From assembly GCA_900549845.1 (NCBI GenBank), contig URPT01000018.1, forward strand, positions 1 through 18,614: a DNA stretch of 18,614 nucleotides. The letters run 5' to 3'. Under the pieces are notes generated by a model. The model did no database searches. It had not been told where the DNA came from and saw nothing but the letters and a program-made list of their open reading frames with translations. Each line of letters starts with the position of its first letter. The stretch's first letter is position 1. The stretch comes from an uncultured Veillonella sp. GTDB lineage: Bacteria; Bacillota; Negativicutes; Veillonellales; Veillonellaceae. Shown here in pieces: positions 5,412 to 13,474 of this stretch. Position numbers and translations under genes: made by a program.

Positions 5412-7544
5412 AATACAACAGATAATCAGGTTACTGCACAAGTGAAAGCAGAACCAACAGTAGCAAAACCTGCTACTCGTACAGCTGCGGCTGAAGGCGA
5501 ACATAAACAAACTCGCCGCCGCACTAATACACGCCGTCCTGCTGGCGAAGGTCGTACTCGTCAACACGCGACTGGTGAAGGTGAAGGCACAACACGCCAA
5601 CGCCGTACAAATACTCGTACAAATGCAAATGGTGGTCGCACTAATACGACACGCCGTACAAATACCCGTCGCAATGCTGAGCAAGGTGAAGGTCAAGAAC
5701 GTACAGAACGTAAACCTCGCCAAACTCGTGCACCACGTGGTGAACGTAGTGAAAATACACGCAATACGAGAACTAATAATGGTCGCAATGGTCAAAACCG
5801 TAATAACAACCGTCCAAATAATCGTTCCACAAACCGCAATAATCAAGAGGCTCCTGTGGAATTAGTAGGTCGTACACCAAATGGCGCTAACAAGGGTAAA
5901 TTCCAAATTATTCCGTTAGGTGGCCTTGGTGAAATCGGTAAAAATATGACCATCTTCCAATATGAAGATGAAATCATCGTTCTTGATGCGGGTCTTGCGT
6001 TCCCTAGTGAAGATATGCTTGGCGTAGATATCGTTATTCCTGACATGAGCTATATCATTGAGAATAAGGATCGCGTAAAAGCAGTCGTTATCACGCATGG
6101 TCACGAGGACCATATCGGTTCCTTGGCGTACCTTATGAAGGAAATCAATTGCCCAGTATATGCAACAAATCTTGTTTGTGGTTTGATTGAAGGCAAATTC
6201 AAAGAACATAAAGTATCTCCAAAATGTCTTCGTACTATTGCCGCAGGCGATGAAGTACAAATTGGTCAAGTTAAGGTTGGCTTTATCCAAACAAACCACT
6301 CCATTCCTGACTCCTGCGCTGTGTACTTCGATACACCAATCGGTACTGTACTTCACACAGGTGACTTTAAAATTGACCAAACCCCAGTTGATGGTCGTTT
6401 GATGGATATGCACAAATTTGCTGAGCTCGGTAATAAAGGTGTATTGGCCTTGATGTCTGACTCTACAAACGTTGAAAAACCAGGTACTACAGGTTCTGAA
6501 AGTTCCGTTGGTCCTGCTATTAAACAAGCTGTTGGAGAAGCAAAAGGCCGCGTTGTGTTAGCTACATTTGCATCTAACGTATCTCGTATCCAACAAGCTA
6601 TTGATGCGGCAGTTATGTATAATCGTAAGGTTGTCGTTATGGGCCGCAGCATGGTAAATGTTACAGAAATCGCTCAAGAACGCGGTTACTTGAACATTCC
6701 ACCAAATACAATCATCGACGTAGATGTAATGCATAACTACACTGATGATCAAATCATGATCTTAACAACTGGTTCTCAAGGCGAACCGATGGCAGGCTTG
6801 TCCCGTATGGCTACTAGCAATCACCGCACTGTAGAATTGGCACCGAATGATACTGTTATCATCTCTGCCACACCAATTCCTGGTAACGAAGGTGCTGTAG
6901 GTAGAACTATCGATAACTTGCTTCGTCTAGGTTGTCACGTAGTATACGGTAAAGATCGTGGTATCCACGTATCTGGTCATGCGAGCCAAGAAGAGCTTAA
7001 AACAATGCTTAACCTTGTTCGTCCAGAATACTTCATCCCAGTTCATGGTGAGTACCGCATGTTGCGCCGTCATGGTGAACTCGGTGTTGCTATGGGCGTA
7101 GATCCTAAGAAAGTACTTATCGGAGACAATGGTCAAATCTTTGAATTTGATAAAGATGGTGGCCGTAAAGGTGGCCGTGTACAAGCCGGCGCTATCTTCG
7201 TAGATGGTCTTGGCGTTGGTGACGTAGGTAATATCGTTATTCGCGACCGTCAACAATTGGCTCAAGAAGGTATGGTTATCGTTGTTATGGCGATGGACAA
7301 AGCTTCTGGTACAATCGTAGCGGGTCCAGACCTCGTATCTCGTGGCTTCGTATACGTACGCGATGCAGAAGAACTTATGATTGCTGCAGAACATCGTGTA
7401 GACCAAGTCCTTGAAGAATGCGAAATGCAACGTATTAAAGATTGGACTACTATTAAGCAAAACGTACGTGACGCGTTGGGTAAATTCTTCTATGATAAAA
7501 CTCGCCGTCGTCCTATGATCTTGCCGATTATTCAAGACGTATAA
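5409..7544 (+). CDS. rnj: Ribonuclease J with long basic N-terminal extension
   Basis: A metallo-beta-lactamase/beta-CASP nuclease that processes and degrades RNA, with both endo- and 5' exonuclease activity known in the family. From this start it has 711 residues against about 555 for typical RNase J. The catalytic part begins near residue 164 (KFQIIPLGGLGEIGKN), with the metal motif THGHEDHIG (229-237), GDFKID further on, and the C-terminal domain that helps dimerisation. Residues about 30-160 are low complexity, rich in Arg, Thr, Asn and Gly with repeated RRTNTRR-like units, probably disordered and RNA-binding. I chose GTG at 5409 because AGGAGG (5399-5404) precedes it. In-frame ATG codons at 5370 and 5385 and GTG at 5355 have poorer sites. 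A hairpin terminator follows. Confidence 0.9.
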   Translation: MNTTDNQVTAQVKAEPTVAKPATRTAAAEGEHKQTRRRTNTRRPAGEGRTRQHATGEGEGTTRQRRTNTRTNANGGRTNTTRRTNTRRNAEQGEGQERTERKPRQTRAPRGERSENTRNTRTNNGRNGQNRNNNRPNNRSTNRNNQEAPVELVGRTPNGANKGKFQIIPLGGLGEIGKNMTIFQYEDEIIVLDAGLAFPSEDMLGVDIVIPDMSYIIENKDRVKAVVITHGHEDHIGSLAYLMKEINCPVYATNLVCGLIEGKFKEHKVSPKCLRTIAAGDEVQIGQVKVGFIQTNHSIPDSCAVYFDTPIGTVLHTGDFKIDQTPVDGRLMDMHKFAELGNKGVLALMSDSTNVEKPGTTGSESSVGPAIKQAVGEAKGRVVLATFASNVSRIQQAIDAAVMYNRKVVVMGRSMVNVTEIAQERGYLNIPPNTIIDVDVMHNYTDDQIMILTTGSQGEPMAGLSRMATSNHRTVELAPNDTVIISATPIPGNEGAVGRTIDNLLRLGCHVVYGKDRGIHVSGHASQEELKTMLNLVRPEYFIPVHGEYRMLRRHGELGVAMGVDPKKVLIGDNGQIFEFDKDGGRKGGRVQAGAIFVDGLGVGDVGNIVIRDRQQLAQEGMVIVVMAMDKASGTIVAGPDLVSRGFVYVRDAEELMIAAEHRVDQVLEECEMQRIKDWTTIKQNVRDALGKFFYDKTRRRPMILPIIQDV

Positions 7545-7560
7545 TCAAATACAATATATG

Positions 7561-7591
7561 AAAGTACCGCACCTCATGGTGTGGTACTTTT
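7561..7591 (+). terminator. Intrinsic terminator after RNase J
   Basis: AAAGTACCGCACC (7561-7573) pairs with GGTGTGGTACTTT (7578-7590) around a TCAT loop, with one G-U pair. The trailing T run is only four bases, so it may be leaky. An inverted repeat, TTAAAAGG/CCTTTTAA (7598-7615), follows. Confidence 0.65.
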
Positions 7592-7664
7592 AACATGTTA
7601 AAAGGAACCTTTTAAATCTACCATAAATAGCGGTGCTATCGCATTTATCTACTACATAAGGTAT

Positions 7665-7693
7665 TTGAAGTTACCTTTTTAAACTGTTATAAT
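7665..7693 (+). promoter_or_regulatory. Promoter of the yybS-gdpP-rplI-dnaB operon
   Basis: TTGAAG (7665-7670), 17 bases, and a perfect TATAAT (7688-7693) that also carries the extended TGT just before it. The start would be near 7700, about 40 bases before the first gene. Confidence 0.75.
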
Positions 7694-7740
7694 TAAAAGA
7701 TACCAATTAATCTATCTTCTTTGATTTAGAATGGAGATTT

Positions 7741-8700
7741 ATGAAACAAACAAATACAAGAGCGATGGTAGAAACTGCATTTGTATCGGCCATCGTTGTT
7801 ATGTTAACCATAGTAGGTTCTACGGTTCCGATCCTCAGTTTGTTAGCAACCTTGGTTGCGCCAGCTGGGATTGCAATCATTGGTATCCGTTGGGGTAGCC
7901 GATATAGTTGTGCTGCATCAGTGGTGGCATTCGTTCTTGTTTCCCTTTTAGTAGGCCCATTAATGGCAATGGCGACTATCTTGGCATATTCCTTGCCTAG
8001 TATCTTCCTTGGTGAAGCTTTCAGAGCCAATTGGTCTTTTGGTAAGCTCATTGTTATACCAGCTATTGCACTTACGTTAACGAGCCTTATAGGGATTCTC
8101 GTGTCTGCAGGACTTACATCTTTTGATTTATCTCAGATTAATCATATGATTGATGTAGACCTTAAGAATGCTATTATTGAGTCTGTGAAACAGCAACCTA
8201 TGACGCAAGAGCAAATGAATGAGTATATTAACCGCTTAGACTTTGCTTTTGATCAAGCAAAGCGTATGCTGTTAGCTTACTGGTTTGCTGCCAATGTCAT
8301 CGTAACCTATATTTCAGCTAAGCTTGTATGCTATATTGGTCGTCGCACTAATAGTGTTATGCGTACATTGCCAACCATGGATACATGGCGCATGCCGATT
8401 TGGGGTGCTGGTGTATTAGCAGTAGGTATTATCCTTGCTTATGGCGGACAGTATCTAGGCTATGCTAATGGCATTCTTTCAGATATAGGCCTCAATATTG
8501 CCTTATTTGGTGGTATGATATGTGGTCTAAATGGCATTACATGTTTGCTATCCATTATGAAGTCTTATAACTTGGCAGGCCTCTTTAAGTTTGCTATTAT
8601 AGGCTTCTTGTATGTGATGAGTCCTATGGCACTCGTTATATATGGTATTTTAGATATGTTTTTAGATATGCGAGTGCGTTTCCAAAAACGTAGCTTGTAA
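7741..8700 (+). CDS. YybS-like (DUF2232) polytopic membrane protein
   Basis: A 319-residue hydrophobic protein with about eight membrane segments. It opens with a TRAMVETAFVSAIVV segment and contains a long polar stretch in the middle (about 130-175). It matches the general shape of the DUF2232/YybS family, which sits immediately upstream of the gdpP (yybT) gene in many Firmicutes; this neighbourhood is the main reason for the call. Its molecular role is not established; the membrane topology recalls small-solute or ECF-type membrane proteins. GGAG precedes the ATG, and the stop is 16 bases before gdpP, so it leads the operon. There is no sign of damage. Confidence 0.7.
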   Translation: MKQTNTRAMVETAFVSAIVVMLTIVGSTVPILSLLATLVAPAGIAIIGIRWGSRYSCAASVVAFVLVSLLVGPLMAMATILAYSLPSIFLGEAFRANWSFGKLIVIPAIALTLTSLIGILVSAGLTSFDLSQINHMIDVDLKNAIIESVKQQPMTQEQMNEYINRLDFAFDQAKRMLLAYWFAANVIVTYISAKLVCYIGRRTNSVMRTLPTMDTWRMPIWGAGVLAVGIILAYGGQYLGYANGILSDIGLNIALFGGMICGLNGITCLLSIMKSYNLAGLFKFAIIGFLYVMSPMALVIYGILDMFLDMRVRFQKRSL

Positions 8701-8716
8701 TAGAAAGGAGGCCGTT

Positions 8717-10744
8717 ATGAAATCCTTTCAACGAAAATGGGAAGGTTTAGAAGTTACCATTATTACCGTTATCGTATTGTTGTTATTATTGCTGGCCTAT
8801 TTGAACTGGGCTATTGCAGTTTTAGCATTAATTATCGTAGTAGCGGCATATTTGGTTAACTACAATACCCTTCATAACCGGCGTCGTTTAGCAAGAGAAC
8901 AGTTTGGGGCGATGATGAAAAACGTCACACAAGCTTCTAACTTTGCTTTACAAAATTTACCGATGGGCATTGTTCTTGTTAATAAACAAGGCACCTTGGT
9001 ATGGAATAATAGCGTCTTTGCAGACTGGGTTACAGTAGACTGGAATAAACTTCAAAAAATGTCTGCTCTATTGCCTGGCTTCCGTATTGATAAAATCTGG
9101 GGTAAATCCGGATATATGACGGAAAAATATGATGAAAGATATTTCCAAATTATCTACAAATTCATCGACCCTCGCGATACGCGACCAGATATTCATAGTG
9201 AAGATGAATTGGCTGAACATGCAGTCATGGCGCTGTACTTTAAGGATATTACGGCTCTCGAAAAGGCCCGTATTAAAGCTGAAGAGGATCAACCTGTATG
9301 GGGCATGATTCAAATCGATAATCTCGAAGAATTGACTAAAGGTCTTAGTGACCGTGAGTATACTAGCGTTTGGGCAGATATTAACAATATCATTATGGAT
9401 GAAATTGACCGTTATGAAGGCTTTATTCGTAACTTCCAAGACGATATGTATACCTTTGCTATTTCTCGTGGCGCCCTTCATGAGATGGAGGAAAATGGCT
9501 TTAAAGTGCTTGAACGCATTCGTAAATTGCCTTCTCCTCGTCAAGTGCCAGCTACGATTTCTGTAGGGATTAGCGAGAATGTAGGCTCTGTAAAAGAGGT
9601 GTCTAGTCGTGCTCGTGCTGCCTTAGATATTGCATTAGGTCGCGGTGGTGACCAAGTGTGTATTATGGATGGTGAAAGCACCCGCTTCTTCGGTGGCAAT
9701 ACAGCTGGCGTTGAGAAGAATACGCGCGTTCGTGCTCGTGTGGTATCACAAGCTTTACATGAGCTTATGCTCGATTCTGATAAAATTCTTGTAATGGGTC
9801 ACAAACGTGAAGACTACGATGCATTAGGTGGTATTATCGGTGTTGTAGCTATTGCACGTACCTTGGGTAAAGAATTGCGCATCGTGCTTTCAAAAGAAAC
9901 GAGCGCCATCGATAAAATGGTGACTGTTCTTAAAGAAGATGAGTTCTGGACGGAACATATTATCACCCCTGATGCAGCAAAAGCGTGGGTAGATGCGAAT
10001 ACGCTCACTATCGTATGTGATACGCATCGTCAAGAAATGGTAGCAGCCCAAGAGGCGCTTGAAATTTCTGAACGACGCATCGTTATCGATCATCACCGTC
10101 GTGCAGCGGACTTTGTTGAAAATCCATTGCTTACGTATTTGGAACCAACTGCATCATCTACATCTGAGCTCGTAACAGAGCTTGTACAATATGCAGGTGG
10201 TGGCGTAAAACTTTCAAAAGCTGAAGCTACAGGTATTTATGCAGGTATCGTATTAGATACGAAGAACTTTATCCAACAAACTGGTGCTCGTACCTTTGAA
10301 GCGGCCGCGTTCTTGCGCCGTGCAGGGGCCGATATTGAAAAGGTTAAACAATTATTTATTGAAACCTTCGATTCCATCCAATTGCGTGCTAAAATGGTAT
10401 TTGAAGCCAGTCGAACTGAAGGGATTGCTATTTCCGTAGCACCTGAAGGTTTGAAGGATATGATGGCATTAGCTGCACAAAGTGCGGACATGCTCATCAG
10501 TAATGAAGATATTGAAGCAGCCTTTGTACTTTACTCCTTGAACGACGGCGGTATCGGCGTTAGTGCTCGATCCAAAGGCAAGGTAAACGTACAGGTTGTA
10601 ATGGAAGCCTTAGGTGGCGGTGGTCACAGAACCGTGGCTGGTGCCCAATTACAAGGTATGACGATAGAGGAAGCGAAGAAGGCTATTTTAGAGCATGCTC
10701 TAGAAGCCCTTCATTCCGCTGAGAAAGAGGAGGAAGAACAATGA
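8717..10744 (+). CDS. gdpP: Cyclic-di-AMP phosphodiesterase GdpP (YybT family)
   Basis: A membrane enzyme that cleaves c-di-AMP to pApA. Its 675 residues show two N-terminal membrane segments (about 12-48), a PAS-like region (about 75-150), a degenerate GGDEF domain (about 190-320, with no GGDEF motif) and a DHH/DHHA1 phosphodiesterase. Metal ligands are visible as GHKREDYDALGG (His362, Asp366, Asp368), CDTH (Asp435), IDHHRR (His459, His460) and VLDT (Asp514). The DHHA1 substrate loop GGGGHRTVAGA is at 633-643. The C-terminus ends in a Glu-rich tail whose codons also form the ribosome binding site of rplI. The stop overlaps the rplI start (ATGA), so the two are translationally coupled. AAAGGAGG precedes its own start. 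Confidence 0.95.
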   Translation: MKSFQRKWEGLEVTIITVIVLLLLLLAYLNWAIAVLALIIVVAAYLVNYNTLHNRRRLAREQFGAMMKNVTQASNFALQNLPMGIVLVNKQGTLVWNNSVFADWVTVDWNKLQKMSALLPGFRIDKIWGKSGYMTEKYDERYFQIIYKFIDPRDTRPDIHSEDELAEHAVMALYFKDITALEKARIKAEEDQPVWGMIQIDNLEELTKGLSDREYTSVWADINNIIMDEIDRYEGFIRNFQDDMYTFAISRGALHEMEENGFKVLERIRKLPSPRQVPATISVGISENVGSVKEVSSRARAALDIALGRGGDQVCIMDGESTRFFGGNTAGVEKNTRVRARVVSQALHELMLDSDKILVMGHKREDYDALGGIIGVVAIARTLGKELRIVLSKETSAIDKMVTVLKEDEFWTEHIITPDAAKAWVDANTLTIVCDTHRQEMVAAQEALEISERRIVIDHHRRAADFVENPLLTYLEPTASSTSELVTELVQYAGGGVKLSKAEATGIYAGIVLDTKNFIQQTGARTFEAAAFLRRAGADIEKVKQLFIETFDSIQLRAKMVFEASRTEGIAISVAPEGLKDMMALAAQSADMLISNEDIEAAFVLYSLNDGGIGVSARSKGKVNVQVVMEALGGGGHRTVAGAQLQGMTIEEAKKAILEHALEALHSAEKEEEEQ

Positions 10745-11187
10745 AAGTAGTATTGTTAGAAGACGTTAAAAAGGTTGGTAAAAAAGGCGAAATCGTTGAA
10801 GTTAGCGATGCATATGGCCGTAATGTATTGATCAAAAAAGGTCTTGGCCTTGAAGGTACAGCAACTAACGTAAATAATGCGAAACAAAAACAAGAATCCA
10901 TTGCTCACCATAAAGTTGTAGCGAACGACGAAGCTAAAATCTTGGCAGCTCAATTAGCTAAGGTTGAAGTAACTGTAAAAGTTCGTATGGGTGAAGAAGG
11001 TCGTGTGTTTGGTTCCGTTACTGCAAAAGACATTTCTGACGCAGCTAAAGCGCAATACAAAGTAGATATCGATAAAAAGAAAATCGAAATCAAAGAACCA
11101 TTGAAAACATTAGGCGTACATGACGTATTAGTTCGTGTTCATCCTGAGATTACAAGTACTATCAAGGTTAATGTAGTAGCTGAATAA
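10741..11187 (+). CDS. rplI: 50S ribosomal protein L9
   Basis: A 148-residue protein of normal L9 length. The N-terminal globular part carries the family signature VLLEDVKKVGKKGEIVEV (4-21) and GYGRN-like AYGRNVLIKKGLG (24-36). A long Ala/Lys/Glu-rich connecting helix follows, then the C-terminal domain with MGEEGRVFGSVTAKDI. L9 binds 23S rRNA at the base of the L1 stalk and helps keep the reading frame. The ATG overlaps the gdpP stop by four bases. A hairpin with a T-rich tail follows before dnaB, which may lower expression of the helicase compared with L9. Confidence 0.97.
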   Translation: MKVVLLEDVKKVGKKGEIVEVSDAYGRNVLIKKGLGLEGTATNVNNAKQKQESIAHHKVVANDEAKILAAQLAKVEVTVKVRMGEEGRVFGSVTAKDISDAAKAQYKVDIDKKKIEIKEPLKTLGVHDVLVRVHPEITSTIKVNVVAE

Positions 11188-11191
11188 TAGT

Positions 11192-11226
11192 ATTCACCAT
11201 GCTCTTTGAGTATGGTGAATTCTTTT
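11192..11226 (+). terminator. Hairpin between rplI and dnaB (partial terminator)
   Basis: ATTCACCAT (11192-11200) and ATGGTGAAT (11212-11220) form a perfect 9-bp stem with an 11-nt loop, followed by TCTTTT. It lies only 30 bases before the dnaB start and no promoter was seen in between, so it probably lets part of transcription through. Confidence 0.6.
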
Positions 11227-11256
11227 ATCCATAGTGGTTGTGTGAAGGGGATTATC

Positions 11257-12615
11257 ATGGATGTACGCATTCCACCGCATAATCTAGATGCGGAAAAGGC
11301 CGTTTTGGGGGCCTTATTAACCAATGGATCCAACTCGGGTGCTGTGGTAGATACAGTGACGAGTATTCTTAAATCTGAAGACTTTTACCGCGATGCGCAT
11401 CGTATTATTTATGATGCCATCTTAGAAATCGTGCATGCTAACAAGACGGCAGACTTTATCACTGTTGGTGAAGAGCTAGATCGTCGCAAGCGCCTCGATG
11501 CGGTAGGTGGTCTTGCTTATATTACATCTCTTGCCAATGAATCGGTGTCCTACAATGTAGAGGAACATGCGAAGATTATTAGCGAGAAAGCTCAGTTGCG
11601 CCGCCTCATCGATGCAGGGAATAAAATCGTAGGTATGACGTACGCTGGCGAAGATGAGCCAACGGCTATCCTTAACAAGGCAGAGCAAATGGTACTGGAC
11701 GTAAGTGGTCAAACGCAGTCTGAATCATCCTTTGCGCCTATTGGTGAGGTAGTATTATCTAACTTAGATAAGCTAAATGCATTGCAACAGCATGATGGGG
11801 CTATTACAGGCGTGCCAACAGGCTTTAAGGATGTAGACCATGTATTTAATGGTTTACAAAAATCTGACCTCATCCTCGTAGCTGCTCGTCCTGCAATGGG
11901 GAAAACTGCTTTCACCTTGAACATCGCTCAAAACGTAACGATGTTGTACGACAAGACAGTAGCATTCTTCTCCCTAGAAATGGGCAAGGAACAGCTCGTT
12001 GGTCGTATTCTATCCTCCGTGGCAGGTGTGAGCTCCGAAAAACTGCGCCGTGCGAACATGGACCCTACTGACTGGGAAAAGGTTATCGCCGCTGCGGATC
12101 GCATGAGTAAATCCAAGCTCTTTATCGATGATACGCCGGGCCTTACCGTACAAGATATGCGTTCTAAACTGCGCCGCCTCAAGGTGGAACATGGTCTCGA
12201 TCTCGTTATCGTCGACTATATTCAGTTGATGCAAGGCCGCAACTCCGGCAAGGGCAGCGAGAACCGTCAACAAGAGGTGTCTGAAATCTCTCGTAACCTT
12301 AAATTGATCGCCCGTGAGTTCAATGTGCCACTCATCGCCTTATCTCAATTGTCTCGTAGTGTTGAAAGCAGACCCGATAAACGGCCTGTACTATCTGACC
12401 TTCGTGAATCTGGTTCTCTTGAACAAGATGCGGATATCGTTATCTTCTTGTACCGCGATAAATATTACGATGAAAACTCCGAAAAAGGGGACAACGCAGA
12501 AGTTCTCATTCGTAAGCACCGTAATGGTTCCGTCGGTACCGTGGAACTCCAATTCATTGGGGAATTAACACAATTTAGAGACGTGGAATTCCGAGACATG
12601 GGACCGGAACAATAA
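11257..12615 (+). CDS. dnaB: Replicative DNA helicase DnaB
   Basis: The ring-shaped 5'-3' helicase of the replication fork (called DnaC in Bacillus). From ATG 11257 it has 452 residues. The N-terminal domain starts with RIPPHNLDAEKAVLGALL (4-21), the usual beginning of the family. The RecA-type motor has Walker A ARPAMGKT (210-217), catalytic Glu in SLEMG (240), Walker B LVIVDYIQLM (316-325), and SQLSRSVE (363-370) with SDLRESGSLEQDADIV (380-395). GAAGGGG precedes this ATG; a longer frame from TTG 11206 begins inside the upstream hairpin and is unlikely. No intein or truncation is seen. It is the last gene of the operon, and its stop lies in TAATGA. Confidence 0.96.
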   Translation: MDVRIPPHNLDAEKAVLGALLTNGSNSGAVVDTVTSILKSEDFYRDAHRIIYDAILEIVHANKTADFITVGEELDRRKRLDAVGGLAYITSLANESVSYNVEEHAKIISEKAQLRRLIDAGNKIVGMTYAGEDEPTAILNKAEQMVLDVSGQTQSESSFAPIGEVVLSNLDKLNALQQHDGAITGVPTGFKDVDHVFNGLQKSDLILVAARPAMGKTAFTLNIAQNVTMLYDKTVAFFSLEMGKEQLVGRILSSVAGVSSEKLRRANMDPTDWEKVIAAADRMSKSKLFIDDTPGLTVQDMRSKLRRLKVEHGLDLVIVDYIQLMQGRNSGKGSENRQQEVSEISRNLKLIAREFNVPLIALSQLSRSVESRPDKRPVLSDLRESGSLEQDADIVIFLYRDKYYDENSEKGDNAEVLIRKHRNGSVGTVELQFIGELTQFRDVEFRDMGPEQ

Positions 12616-12682
12616 TGAAAACTATCGTGGAGTGCCTATATTGATTGGGCCCGACTTTATTTCGACAACTTAGTTACAAAAA

Positions 12683-12747
12683 AGCACCACCTATCTCGTG
12701 GCTCCAAACGACGCGTAAGTCGCCCCTCGATAGGTGGTGCTCTTTTT
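12683..12747 (+). terminator. Large branched terminator after dnaB
   Basis: AGCACCACCTATC (12683-12695) pairs perfectly with GATAGGTGGTGCT (12729-12741) and is followed by CTTTTT. The 33-nt loop contains a second stem, CGAC/GTCG (12709-12712 and 12719-12722). The outer stem shares ACCACCTA/TAGGTGGT with the terminator at 2932-2969. Confidence 0.85.
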
Positions 12748-12755
12748 GTATTACG

Positions 12756-12785
12756 TTAGCAAAATAAGTCCCATCAATATATAAT
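12756..12785 (+). promoter_or_regulatory. Candidate promoter of the two-TM protein gene
   Basis: TATAAT (12780-12785) with TTAGCA (12756-12761) 18 bases upstream. The -10 is perfect and the -35 is poor. Confidence 0.45.
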
Positions 12786-12829
12786 AGAACTAGATAGTTT
12801 TCAGTGTATTGTTGGGAAAGGAGCGCGTG

Positions 12830-13255
12830 ATGGCTAGAGGCATGGAGTTTTTTGTATTTTACTTCTGTTGTGTGGCTCTTTGGTTAATACTTAGTGGGTT
12901 GTATTTAATTATCAAACGATTTGTATTACGTCGCAATGGAACTCCGGTAACGATTGTGTCTGTACTTCCACGAGTTATAAAGGAACTACCATTAGCTCGT
13001 GGTATGGATAAATATATTTATGGTTATGATATTAAGTATATCTTGAATGGTGAGACTCATACTGCTGAAAGTGTAGAGTTTTATATTCCTTTTGGACCAA
13101 TCGGTGGACCTGTAGTTCTATTTAGTCCGACAGGTGTGCTTGCAAAAAATGGAGAAGTAAGTATAGATAATGTAAGGGTAACTATTGTGTATGGCCTTGC
13201 TTCAATTGCATTAGGACTAGTGGTATTTTTGGGGATGTTGGATTTTGTTAGATAG
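12830..13255 (+). CDS. Small two-TM protein, DUF3592-like
   Basis: A 141-residue protein with an N-terminal membrane segment (about residues 5-27), a basic turn (KRFVLRRNG), a beta-rich middle (about 40-115) containing YGYDIKYILNGETHTAESVEF and a Gly/Pro loop, and a C-terminal membrane segment (about 118-138). This resembles the DUF3592 layout, in which a soluble domain lies between two helices, but the match is from general shape only. I chose ATG 12830 because AAAGGAG lies six bases upstream; TTG codons at 12809 and 12812 lack a site. It has its own promoter-like boxes and terminator, so it is probably a single-gene unit. Function unknown. Confidence 0.6.
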   Translation: MARGMEFFVFYFCCVALWLILSGLYLIIKRFVLRRNGTPVTIVSVLPRVIKELPLARGMDKYIYGYDIKYILNGETHTAESVEFYIPFGPIGGPVVLFSPTGVLAKNGEVSIDNVRVTIVYGLASIALGLVVFLGMLDFVR

Positions 13256-13294
13256 AAATAAATAGCTATATTTAATAATGTGTTAAACACATAG

Positions 13295-13336
13295 GCATCT
13301 AACATTAGATTATATATCTAGTGTTAGGTGCTTTTT
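13295..13336 (+). terminator. Intrinsic terminator after the two-TM gene
   Basis: GCATCTAACATTAGA (13295-13309) pairs with TCTAGTGTTAGGTGC (13317-13331) with a few G-U pairs, and five T follow. Confidence 0.8.
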
Positions 13337-13364
13337 ATTTTCTATAAATTTACTTTTATAATAA

Positions 13365-13378
13365 CAAACATATGTTTG
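13365..13378. promoter_or_regulatory. LexA-like operator upstream of the Y-family polymerase
   Basis: CAAACATATGTTTG is a perfect 14-bp palindrome that overlaps the -35 box. The LexA/DinR box of Bacillus is CGAACATATGTTCG-like, and this site differs only by one symmetric change in each arm. Position and the downstream translesion polymerase fit SOS control; the real LexA motif of this organism is not known to me. Confidence 0.5.
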
Positions 13379-13404
13379 AAAATACTCTGTATTTTTGTTA
13401 TACT
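13376..13404 (+). promoter_or_regulatory. Promoter of the polymerase/YolD operon
   Basis: TTGAAA (13376-13381), 17 bases, TATACT (13399-13404), with an extended TGT before the -10. The -35 overlaps the LexA-like palindrome, so a bound repressor would block it. Confidence 0.7.
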
Positions 13405-13474
13405 AATCATAGAAATTCTTCTTTTTATATTTCTTGTGAAGGCTAGTGGTTTAGCGGTTTGAGGAGGTGTTTGT

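Noticed and set aside
5397..5846. 149-codon frame on the minus strand
   Set aside because: It is the mirror of the Arg/Thr/Asn-rich RNase J tail; repeated codons keep the opposite strand open. Its Cys/Thr/Ile-rich translation resembles no protein family and it has no ribosome binding site I can see.
5575..5865. 96-codon + strand frame inside the RNase J tail
   Set aside because: Same low-complexity effect in another frame of a well-supported gene.
5916..6527. 203-codon minus-strand frame (and the similar one at 6927-7535)
   Set aside because: Opposite the conserved RNase J catalytic core; the + frame has all family motifs, the minus frames none.
9068..9544. 158-codon minus-strand frame
   Set aside because: Antisense to gdpP, whose PAS and GGDEF-like regions lie on the + strand here.
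11206..11256. Longer DnaB start at TTG 11206
   Set aside because: It lies inside the hairpin loop after rplI, adds 17 residues unlike other DnaB proteins, and has no ribosome binding site, whereas ATG 11257 has GAAGGGG.
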